A stretch of DNA of 64,000 bases from positions 124,001-188,000 of the forward strand of contig JASHNW010000050.1 in NCBI GenBank assembly GCA_030041435.1. The letters run 5' to 3'. The number at the start of each line of letters is the position of its first letter. The stretch's first letter is position 1. The translations under genes were made by a program, and so were the position numbers. Shown here in pieces: positions 54,203-62,032 of this stretch. A model generated the notes under the pieces. The model was given only the letters and a program-made list of their open reading frames with translations, did not search any database and was not told the origin of the DNA. Source of the DNA: Acidobacteriaceae bacterium. GTDB taxonomy: Bacteria; Acidobacteriota; Terriglobia; Terriglobales; Acidobacteriaceae.

Positions 54203-54748
54203 TCATGAACTGCGAGGCGGCTGCGGCAGGGCAAGCAGCATCCAGTCATGCGTGGCGCTCCAGTCCTTCTCGAATCCGCCGCGCTCCTGCGTCAGCAGCT
54301 TGCGGATCGCCGGATCGTTCATCATCACCAGGCCGCGAGCGGGATCGATTCCGTCAATCACTACATAATGCAATTCCCTCTGGCCGGCGGGGCGCAGCGC
54401 GACAATCAGGGGCCGGCCTTTGCTCAGCTGCTGCTCGAGATCGTTCCATGTGCCGCTGACGGCGAAGGCGAGGAATCCGTTTTGCCGGAGATAGCGCTCC
54501 ATGGCGGAAGGCGTGATGCCATGCAGGCGCGGCGAATAGAGCTGCTGCTGGATCGCCGCCACATCGGCAGCCGGCGTCAGCGCCATGTGCTGCCGGCCGG
54601 CCCAGTACTGCATGATCATGGAGATGGAAGCTGCGCCGCAACCGTCGCGCGGCTGCGGGACAAAGGGAACGTCGATCCACAGGGCGGCGGGCGTCTCGGC
54701 GGAGAGCGCAAGAGAGAGCAGCAGAAAAGCTGCGCAGCGTGCCAGCAT
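54203..54748 (-). CDS. C39-like cysteine peptidase (PA2778-like)
   Basis: A 181-residue exported protein with signal peptide LARCAAFLLLSLALSAETPA. VPFVPQPRDGCGAASISMIM contains the catalytic Cys; the catalytic His is in ELHYVVIDGID and the Asp in MMNDPAIRKLL. The fold is the papain-like C39 family known from bacteriocin processing. Its neighbour is a PA2779-like protein, as in the Pseudomonas PA2778-PA2779 pair, whose role is unknown. The start at 54748 is preferred over 54796. Confidence 0.82.
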   Translation of the reverse strand: MLARCAAFLLLSLALSAETPAALWIDVPFVPQPRDGCGAASISMIMQYWAGRQHMALTPAADVAAIQQQLYSPRLHGITPSAMERYLRQNGFLAFAVSGTWNDLEQQLSKGRPLIVALRPAGQRELHYVVIDGIDPARGLVMMNDPAIRKLLTQERGGFEKDWSATHDWMLLALPQPPRSS

Positions 54749-54755
54749 TCGCCTG

Positions 54756-55187
54756 TCAGTGTACGGCAGCCACGACAACGATGACGACGATGGCAAGGAC
54801 GATCAGCAGCAGCATGCTCACGCCGAGAAAGCCGGCGGCGAATTGCTGTTGCGCGTCCCTGGCGCGCGAGGCCAGGTCGGCCAGCTCCGCGTCAGAGAGC
54901 GTCGGAATCGCGGTGCGGACCTTCACGGCGTCGATGTGCTTCGATTGCATGGCGCGGTTGGCGAGGGGCGTGGAGAGGAATTGGGTCAGAGTGCCAATGT
55001 TCTGCTGGCGCGTGGCGGAGGCGGTCTGTACCTGCTGCTGGAGAGCCTGAGAACTGACGATGTGGTCGTTGGATTGGTCCTGCGCCTGCGCCGTGAGCGA
55101 GAAGGCGGTTAGGCCGAGGATGAGCGAGAACAGCGCCAGGGAGAATGCGCTGCGGGAAAGAAGTCTGTGGGGGGTGGAGGACGGCAT
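54756..55187 (-). CDS. PA2779-like membrane protein (DUF6627)
   Basis: A 143-residue protein. An N-terminal hydrophobic signal (SAFSLALFSLILGLTAFSLT) is followed by a helical region, LQQQVQTASATRQQNIGTL and VRTAIPTLSDAELADLAS, and a C-terminal transmembrane helix LGVSMLLLIVLAIVVIVVV. This matches the PA2779 family. The start at 55187 has CGGAG six bases upstream. It is first in a row with the C39-like peptidase and TPR protein and might be the peptidase's substrate or partner; inference. Confidence 0.82.
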   Translation of the reverse strand: MPSSTPHRLLSRSAFSLALFSLILGLTAFSLTAQAQDQSNDHIVSSQALQQQVQTASATRQQNIGTLTQFLSTPLANRAMQSKHIDAVKVRTAIPTLSDAELADLASRARDAQQQFAAGFLGVSMLLLIVLAIVVIVVVAAVH

Positions 55188-55319
55188 GGCAACTCCGGAG
55201 GGGGAAATGGTGTCGCAGGGTGGGATGCCATGCTGCAATCGAGCGGTTGCCGTCGCGGGAGCCAGTTGCGGCGGACCAACGCGTGCTCGTGATCGATGCC
55301 GGGGCCGGCAACGGGCCTG

Positions 55320-56468
55320 CTACGAAGAGGCCAGAACGGGCTCGCCTGAGGCGGGAACCGCAATTTTCCGGCGTGCCCAGAGATACCAGAGGAGCCACGC
55401 GGGGCCGGTCCAGACATAGGCTGGCGAGGTGAGGGGGATCCTGAGGATCAGTACCGCTGCCAGGGCACTGAGAGCGACGAGGACGGCGACGGCGCGCTTC
55501 GGAAGCTGCGCCGAGCAGACTCGGAGAATAGCGGGGAGAAAGAGCACCTGATCGCAGGGCCAGGAATAGGGCGACACCAGCACGGAGATGCAGAGCAGGA
55601 ACGCGCCCTGATCCATCCAGTTCCACGCGGCACGGCGGCGCCAGTAGTACCAGCAGGCCCAGGGAAGCGCCACAGCCGCGGGAACGGCCTGCACCCATGC
55701 GGGGCGCGACGGGAAGAGAAAGCGCAGGGTGCAGGGAAGGTTGTTCATGTAGTGGAGTTCCATGTGCTCGGAGCGCATGGAGGCGAGATAGTCCGCGAGG
55801 ACGCGGTGATCGAAGGCCAGAGCGATGGCCGTGGCGATCGCGAGCCCCGCCACGGCTCCGCCGAGAAGACGGAAGCGACGCCTGGTGAGGCAGTCGAGGA
55901 GCAGGACCGGCCAGAAAAGAAGAAAAAGGTGAGGCTTGACCGCTGCCAGGATGAGCGCCAGGCCAGCGAGCCAGGGCCGGCGATCGTGGAAATAAAGAAA
56001 GAGAGCAATGCCCAGCAGGATAAAGAGCGGAGTCTGCCCCGACATCGCGCAATACAGGATGGGAGCAAAGAGATAAGCGGCGACCGGCGGCGGTTTGGAT
56101 CCGGCGGCGAGCAGGCGAATCGACGCAACCGCGGCGACGATCATGCCCAGCAGCCACAGAAATGCTGCGAACGGAAGGCTGAAGAACCCGAGCGGGGCGA
56201 CGAGGAAGAGCGCCCACGGCGGGTTCCGCATGACGATGGGAACGCTGTTCTCTCCGCCGGCGTTGTGCTCGGTGTGCAGAATGGCGGAGCGGCTATAGGG
56301 ATTGGCGTGCTGGCGGAGCAGCCTGGCGCTGGTCCAGTACCCGATGAAATCGAGGTCGGTGGCCTTTTTATAAAAAACGGTACTGAGCAGCGCGATGGAC
56401 AGCAGCAGCAGGAGCGAGGCTACCGCGATCTGCGCCGACTTTGCCGCCGTTTTTTGCCAGGATGCCAA
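55320..56468 (-). CDS. DUF2029 / GT87-like polyprenol-linked glycosyltransferase
   Basis: A 382-residue membrane protein with about nine helices. DLDFIGYWTSARLLRQHANP with the first-loop Asp, RNPPWALFLVAPLGFFSLPF, and LILAAVKPHLFLLFWPVLLL are characteristic of GT87 (DUF2029) mannosyltransferase-like proteins, which use polyprenyl-phosphate sugars at the membrane. The sugar and acceptor are unknown. It stands alone on the minus strand. Confidence 0.82.
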   Translation of the reverse strand: MASWQKTAAKSAQIAVASLLLLLSIALLSTVFYKKATDLDFIGYWTSARLLRQHANPYSRSAILHTEHNAGGENSVPIVMRNPPWALFLVAPLGFFSLPFAAFLWLLGMIVAAVASIRLLAAGSKPPPVAAYLFAPILYCAMSGQTPLFILLGIALFLYFHDRRPWLAGLALILAAVKPHLFLLFWPVLLLDCLTRRRFRLLGGAVAGLAIATAIALAFDHRVLADYLASMRSEHMELHYMNNLPCTLRFLFPSRPAWVQAVPAAVALPWACWYYWRRRAAWNWMDQGAFLLCISVLVSPYSWPCDQVLFLPAILRVCSAQLPKRAVAVLVALSALAAVLILRIPLTSPAYVWTGPAWLLWYLWARRKIAVPASGEPVLASS

Positions 56469-56707
56469 AACGCGTGTGCTCCGCTGCTAGAGATGCGAGA
56501 ACTGGTCTCATCTATCCGTGCTGTGGCGCCTGTTTAAGGCGCCAGTCCCTGTCCGCGGTGGGTCTCAGACGCGGCGGCCACCAGGCGCGCCAGGATGATG
56601 AGAGCAGTTCGAGTGCAGTCTATTGCATCCTGCGGGAGGGAGACATAGCACTTTTGGCAGGGACCAAACCTCCGCTGCAGGCGGTACGGCGGCGAGGCGC
56701 TCAGGAC

Positions 56708-57739
56708 TCACGACCCGACAAACCGCGCATACAGGCTGCGCGCCACGGCCACATCGCTGGTTCCCTGGATGATTGCCCGCCCGTCGGCAAACAGGGTCAG
56801 CGTGTGCTCGCCACGCTCAAAGCGAAGCAGCATCTCGTTGCGCCGCACGGCGCCATGGGGGCGCAGCCGGGCTTCCATCTCCACGAGGTCGACGGGCCGC
56901 GACCGCTCGTGAATCTGCACCGAATTGCGCCCGCAGAGCGTAATGTGGGGTCGACCTTCGCCGCGCAGATGCGCGAAGTCCCGCGCGCGGCACACGGCAC
57001 AGTCCGAGCGGGGCTGTGCGGCCGCGATCTCGCTCCACTCGCTGGTCCACAGGTCACAGGAGAGCAGCGTCCGGCGCATTTTGGCGCGCGCGCCCACCAG
57101 CCACTTCAGCGCTTCCGTCACTTGCAGAGACGCGGCCAGGTTCACCGCGCTGTTCAGGATCCCGGCTGTGTCGCAGGTTTCCACCGCGCCCCCCGGGGCT
57201 GCCGGAAAAATGCAGGCCAGGCACGCCGTTTCGCCCGGCACGATGTTCATGGTTACGGCGTACGCGCCCACCGCGGCGGCATAAATCCACGGCTTGCCCT
57301 GCTCCACCGCGTAGTCGTTGAGCAGGTAGCGAGTCTCGAAGTTGTCCGTCGCATCCAGAACTATCTCGGCGTCGCGCAGCAGATCATGGATGTTTCCGGG
57401 CGTCAGATCGGCTACACGCGCGCGCCCATCGATCTGGCTGTTGAACGCGGCAATCTTCCGCCGCGCCGCTTCGGCTTTCGGCAGCGAAGCCTGGGCGTCG
57501 GACTCGTCGAAGAGCACCTGCCGCTGCAGGTTGCTCTCCTCCACAAAGTCGCGATCGATCAGGGTCAGCGTTCCAACGCCGGCACGCGCCAGCAAACCGG
57601 CCGTGGCCGCCCCGATGGCGCCCATGCCCACCACGGCCACGTGGGCGCGCAGCAACTTTTCCTGGCCCTCGGGTCCGATTCCCGGGAAGAGGACCTGGCG
57701 CGAGTACCTTTCCGCTAACGTCTGGGACGAAGCCGCCAT
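56708..57739 (-). CDS. ThiF/MoeB/HesA family E1-like adenylyltransferase
   Basis: A 343-residue protein. YSRQVLFPGIGPEGQEKL and VAVVGMGAIGAATAGLLARAG are the N-terminus and ATP loop; SNLQRQVLFDESDA, DATDNFETRYLLNDYA and zinc Cys pairs CLAC and CAVC follow. The last 80 residues are a small ubiquitin-like or sulfur-carrier-like segment (ITLCGRNSVQIHERSRPVDL) instead of a rhodanese. It is the second E1 in the window, about 12 kb from the MoeZ-like one. It probably activates a sulfur carrier for thiamine, molybdopterin or another route. Confidence 0.85.
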   Translation of the reverse strand: MAASSQTLAERYSRQVLFPGIGPEGQEKLLRAHVAVVGMGAIGAATAGLLARAGVGTLTLIDRDFVEESNLQRQVLFDESDAQASLPKAEAARRKIAAFNSQIDGRARVADLTPGNIHDLLRDAEIVLDATDNFETRYLLNDYAVEQGKPWIYAAAVGAYAVTMNIVPGETACLACIFPAAPGGAVETCDTAGILNSAVNLAASLQVTEALKWLVGARAKMRRTLLSCDLWTSEWSEIAAAQPRSDCAVCRARDFAHLRGEGRPHITLCGRNSVQIHERSRPVDLVEMEARLRPHGAVRRNEMLLRFERGEHTLTLFADGRAIIQGTSDVAVARSLYARFVGS

Positions 57740-58001
57740 CTCTCAGTAGTATAGAAACTTATTGCATCGCCCGCGGCGCTGTTCGGGGCCGCTCGCCGCC
57801 GCTCGATGCATCTGACGATTGCGAAGAGGGTAATCAGCGGCGCAGGCGCGAACCGGGGGTGAGGCGAGAAACGCACGCGGGCGCACCGGAGCGTCTCTGG
57901 TTGCGTGACGATGGGTTGCGGATCGACATGAGGGCGGTTTGGGCTCGAGAGAATCTTCTGCGTTGGGCGGCGACGCGCCCCGGAGCGCGGACGGCAGGGT
58001 G

Positions 58002-61000
58002 ATGGCGATGCGTTCATTCTCCGCCCGCGCCCTGCTGGTCCTGCTGCTGGGGGCTGTGCCTGTTTGCGCGCAGCAGCCGGTGAATCCCGCTGCGCAGGCG
58101 CCGAACCCGGCGACTCCCGCGCAGCAGCACGACAATCGAGCCGTGCCCGTTCCTCCGGGCAGCGTGCTGCCATCGGAGAACCAGGCGCAGCAGAAGGCGC
58201 CGCATACTCCACAGCCCGTCCCCACAACGCAGACGCTGCGCGGCTGGGCCGGACTCCGGGTGATGGAGATTCGCTTTGTCGGCGTGCAGCGAGCCGACCT
58301 GGAACCGCTGCCCGAGCAACTGGAGCAGCAGCCTGGCTCGCCGCTCGATCCGGTCAAGGTGCGCGACAGTCTCCGCCGGCTTTTTGCCACCGGGCTTTAC
58401 CAGACCATCGCCGTCGACGGCGAGCGACAGGACGGGGGCGTCAAGCTTACCTACACTGGCACGCCGGCCATCTTCCTGGGCCGGGTGCTGGTGCGGGGGG
58501 TAAAGAACAGCCAGCTCAGCAATCAGCTCAACTATTCCACGCGGCTCAACCCCGGCACGCCGTTCACGCAGGCGAAGGTCGATCACGCCGCCAGCCTGCT
58601 GCAGCAAACGCTCGAGGAGAACGGCTACTACCAGGGCCAGGTCGCGGAGCACCTGAAGATCGACCGGGCCCACGCGCAGGAAGATGTCCAGTTCAACGTT
58701 ACGACGGGCAAAGCCGCGCGCGTCGGGGATGTCGCCGTGCAGGGCAACAGCGGCATGACTCTGTCTACTTTCCGGAAGAAGGCGAAGCTCAGGCTCAACT
58801 CGAAGGTCAGCCGCGACACGGTCAGCCGCGCGCTGGCCAACCTGCGCAAGACCTACCAGAAGCAACAGCGTCTGGAGCCTGAGGTCAGCCTGACGTCGAA
58901 GCAATACCAGCCACCCACCAACCACGTCGACTTCAACTTCCGCGCGGACCGTGGACCGATGATCAAAGTAGTGGTGGAGGGAGTGAGCCTCAGCAGGTCC
59001 AAAATCAAGTCTCTGGTGCCTATCTACTCCGAGGGCACGCTCGACGAAGACCTGCTGAATGCCGGCGGCAGGCGCATTCGCGACTACTTCCAGCGCGAAG
59101 GTTATTTTGACGCCAAAGTTACTCACCTCTCCCACCAGCAGAACGACCTGACGCGGGTCATCTACGACGTGGCACTCGGCCCGCGCGACCGCATCGCGTC
59201 GGTCGACATCTCCGGCAACCACTATTTCGGAACCTGGACTGTCCGACAGCGGCTCAGCGTCCAGCCGACGTCGCTGTTCGTTCCTCACGGACTCTACAGT
59301 CTTGCGCTGCAACAGGCGGACGTGAACGCCATCACCGCCCTTTATCAGAGCAACGGGTTCACCAATGTCAAAATCACACCGGAGGTTCGCGAACTCGGCG
59401 CAGATCCGAAAAACCACGAACGAAGTCTCGCCGTCATCTATCGCATCGACGAGGGCGTGCAGCAGAAGGTTGGCACGTATCGCATCGAAGGCGTGACCCC
59501 GGCGCAGCTGGCAGCCCTGCAGCCGAGGCTCAGCCTGCAGACCGGGGAGCCCTACTCGGGCAACTATCTGGCGGCCGACCGCGACGCGGTGCTCGGCTAC
59601 TTCCTCGACAACGGCTACGATCACGCCCAGGTGACGGTGCGGCAGAATCCCTCGCCCCGCGATCCCAACCTGATCGACGTGGAGCTCAGCGTCGTTCCCG
59701 GCGACCAGATTTTCGTTCGCAACGTGCTCATCAGCGGACTCCACTACACGCGCCGATCCACCATCGGGAGCCAGATCCTCGTCAAGCCGGGCCAGCCTCT
59801 CGACCAGTCAAAAATCCTCGATACGCAGCGTCAGCTGTACAACCTGACGCTCTTCAACCAGGTGAACACCGCGGTGCAGAACCCCGACGGCGAAGAGCTG
59901 CGCAAGAACGTCCTGATCCAGTTCGATGAGGCTCGCCGCTGGGATATGACGTACGGCGTCGGCCTGCAGGCGCAGACCGGAACGCCGAGCACCGGTTGCC
60001 CCACCCCGGCGCAGCTGATCGCCCTCGGCATTAACCCGGTCGGCTTTGCCTGCTCACCGAGCGGACACGCCGGCGCCAGCGCCCTGGTCGAGCTGGACGT
60101 TTCCCGCATCAATCTCTTCGGACGCAATCAGTCCATCACTTTCCGTTCAGAGTACGGCACGCTGGAGCAGCAAATCACCGCCACCTACGCCGCGCCGCAC
60201 TTCCTCAACCGCAAGAGCCTCGATTTCTCGCTGGGCGGCGGCTACATCAACGCGCAGAACGTCGTCACCTTTGCGTCATCGACCTCCGAAGGCGACATCC
60301 GCATGACGCAGCATCCCGACCTCATCAATACGCTCATCTACCAGCTTTCCTACCGGCGCGTGAAGGTCGACCCCAGCACCATCCAGGTAGCTCCCAACGA
60401 GATTCCGCTGCTCTCAGAGCCGGTGCGGGTGGGCGGCCCCGAACTCACCTGGGTGCGGGACACGCGGCGTCCCGAACCGCTCGACGCGCAGAGCGGGATG
60501 TACAACAGCATCCAGGAATTCGTTACCGACAACGCCTTCCTCACCTCGGAGGCCAACTTCGACCACTTCGACTGGACGAACTCCACCTACTACACCATCG
60601 GGAAGCACCGCAACTTCGTTCTGGCGCGCAACACCCGCTTCGGCATGGAGCGCGTCTTCGGCGAGGCCAAATACGAGGCCATCCCGCTGCCCGAACGCCT
60701 CTACGCCGGGGGCCCCGAATCCCTGCGCGGATTCCCGCTGAACTCCGCCGGTCCGCGCGACTCGCAGACCGGCTTCCCCATCGGCGGGGCCGGCGTCTTC
60801 GTCAATCAGACGGAGCTGCGCCTGCCCTATCCGCAGCTTCCGTACTTCGGTAAATCGCTCGGGTTCGTGCTCTTCCACGACATGGGCAACGTGTTCAACA
60901 ACTCCTCCGATATCTGGCCGGCAGCGCTGCGCATTAAGCAGCCCCACAGCTACACCTGCACCGCGCCGCAGTACCTGACCGCAGCGGCGCAACAGGCGGT

Positions 61001-61262
61001 CACGCGCGCCTCCAGCACCAACACCACGGGCACCTGCGACTTCAACGATTTCTCCCACAGCGTGGGACTGGGCGTACGCTACCACACGCCCATCGGCCCG
61101 ATCCGCTTCGACGCCAGCTATAACCTCAACCCTCCCGTCTATCCGGTCATCATCACCTACGGAACTCCCGGGCCCGGCATCTGCGTCCACGGCGATACGC
61201 TGCCGTGCTACGGTCAGTCCGGCCACTTCAACTTCTTCTTCAGCATCGGGCAATCGTTCTGA
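58002..61262 (+). CDS. Omp85-family outer membrane assembly protein with about seven POTRA repeats
   Basis: A 1086-residue outer-membrane protein. Signal peptide ARALLVLLLGAVPVCA is followed by a Pro/Gln-rich linker. POTRA-like repeats begin at VMEIRFVGVQR, IFLGRVLVRGVKN, ARVGDVAVQGNSG, MIKVVVEGVSLS, RIASVDISGNHYF, KVGTYRIEGVT and IFVRNVLISGLHYTR. The barrel runs from about 620 to the end and holds the conserved RGF in ESLRGFPLNSAG. BamA has five POTRAs and TamA three, so the identity is unsettled. It starts an operon with a SurA-like and a TamB-like gene. Confidence 0.88.
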   Translation: MAMRSFSARALLVLLLGAVPVCAQQPVNPAAQAPNPATPAQQHDNRAVPVPPGSVLPSENQAQQKAPHTPQPVPTTQTLRGWAGLRVMEIRFVGVQRADLEPLPEQLEQQPGSPLDPVKVRDSLRRLFATGLYQTIAVDGERQDGGVKLTYTGTPAIFLGRVLVRGVKNSQLSNQLNYSTRLNPGTPFTQAKVDHAASLLQQTLEENGYYQGQVAEHLKIDRAHAQEDVQFNVTTGKAARVGDVAVQGNSGMTLSTFRKKAKLRLNSKVSRDTVSRALANLRKTYQKQQRLEPEVSLTSKQYQPPTNHVDFNFRADRGPMIKVVVEGVSLSRSKIKSLVPIYSEGTLDEDLLNAGGRRIRDYFQREGYFDAKVTHLSHQQNDLTRVIYDVALGPRDRIASVDISGNHYFGTWTVRQRLSVQPTSLFVPHGLYSLALQQADVNAITALYQSNGFTNVKITPEVRELGADPKNHERSLAVIYRIDEGVQQKVGTYRIEGVTPAQLAALQPRLSLQTGEPYSGNYLAADRDAVLGYFLDNGYDHAQVTVRQNPSPRDPNLIDVELSVVPGDQIFVRNVLISGLHYTRRSTIGSQILVKPGQPLDQSKILDTQRQLYNLTLFNQVNTAVQNPDGEELRKNVLIQFDEARRWDMTYGVGLQAQTGTPSTGCPTPAQLIALGINPVGFACSPSGHAGASALVELDVSRINLFGRNQSITFRSEYGTLEQQITATYAAPHFLNRKSLDFSLGGGYINAQNVVTFASSTSEGDIRMTQHPDLINTLIYQLSYRRVKVDPSTIQVAPNEIPLLSEPVRVGGPELTWVRDTRRPEPLDAQSGMYNSIQEFVTDNAFLTSEANFDHFDWTNSTYYTIGKHRNFVLARNTRFGMERVFGEAKYEAIPLPERLYAGGPESLRGFPLNSAGPRDSQTGFPIGGAGVFVNQTELRLPYPQLPYFGKSLGFVLFHDMGNVFNNSSDIWPAALRIKQPHSYTCTAPQYLTAAAQQAVTRASSTNTTGTCDFNDFSHSVGLGVRYHTPIGPIRFDASYNLNPPVYPVIITYGTPGPGICVHGDTLPCYGQSGHFNFFFSIGQSF

Positions 61263-62032
61263 TGAAACGCCGCGCAGCCATCCCGATCCTCTGTCTGGTC
61301 CTCGGGGCCGCGCCCCTGCTGGCGCAAACGCAGCCTCCGCCGGCCCCTGCGCCGGCCGCGGTGCCCGGCTCCGTCGAGCTCGATCACGTCGTCGCCATCG
61401 TCGGCGCCAATGTCATTCTGGAAAGCGACGTGGCGCTGGAAAGCCGCTTCTCGGTGCTGGAGCCGCTGCAGGTGCTGCCTGGCCAGAACACCCCCGCCGC
61501 TGCTCTGCGCCGGCTGATCGACCGCACGCTGATTCTGCAGCAAATGGAAGAGCAGCGGCAGCCCATCGACAGCCGTCCCGCTGAGGTGAAGAAGGCCGTG
61601 GCGCAGCTGCGCAGGGAAATCCCTGCCTGCCGGCAGTACGATTGCGAAACCGATGAGGGCTGGGAAGGGTTCCTGCGCGCCAGCGATCTGACGGAGCAGA
61701 TGGTCGAGCAGCGCTGGAGCCAGCGCATGGCCATCCTGCGCTTCATCGATCTCCGCTTCCGCAGCGGCATCCGCATCGCTCCCGATCAGATCAGCGCCTA
61801 CTACCAGAAGACGCTGGTTCCGGCCCTCGAAAAAAACCACGAAACCGCGCCGGCGCTCAGCGACGTTTCCGGCCGCATCCAGGAAATCCTGCTCGAGCAG
61901 CAGGTGAGCGGCCTCTTCCAGGACTGGCTCTCGAGTCTGCGCGACCAGGGCAATATCCGCATCGTGGATGAGGCCTACAGCGTGGACCTGAAGCTTCCCG
62001 GTGCGTCCGGACAGGGGGATCAGAGCCAGTGA
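61262..62032 (+). CDS. SurA-like periplasmic chaperone without PPIase domain
   Basis: A 256-residue exported protein with signal peptide AAIPILCLVLGAAPLLA. VELDHVVAIVGANVILESDV is the SurA N-terminal start; ALRRLIDRTLILQQM and DGWEGFLRASDLTEQMVEQR-like helices and a C-terminal helix complete the core. The parvulin-type prolyl isomerase domains of SurA are absent. The ATG overlaps the Omp85 stop (TGATG) and its own stop overlaps the next GTG, so all three genes are translationally coupled. It likely escorts barrel proteins to the Omp85 partner. Confidence 0.82.
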   Translation: MKRRAAIPILCLVLGAAPLLAQTQPPPAPAPAAVPGSVELDHVVAIVGANVILESDVALESRFSVLEPLQVLPGQNTPAAALRRLIDRTLILQQMEEQRQPIDSRPAEVKKAVAQLRREIPACRQYDCETDEGWEGFLRASDLTEQMVEQRWSQRMAILRFIDLRFRSGIRIAPDQISAYYQKTLVPALEKNHETAPALSDVSGRIQEILLEQQVSGLFQDWLSSLRDQGNIRIVDEAYSVDLKLPGASGQGDQSQ

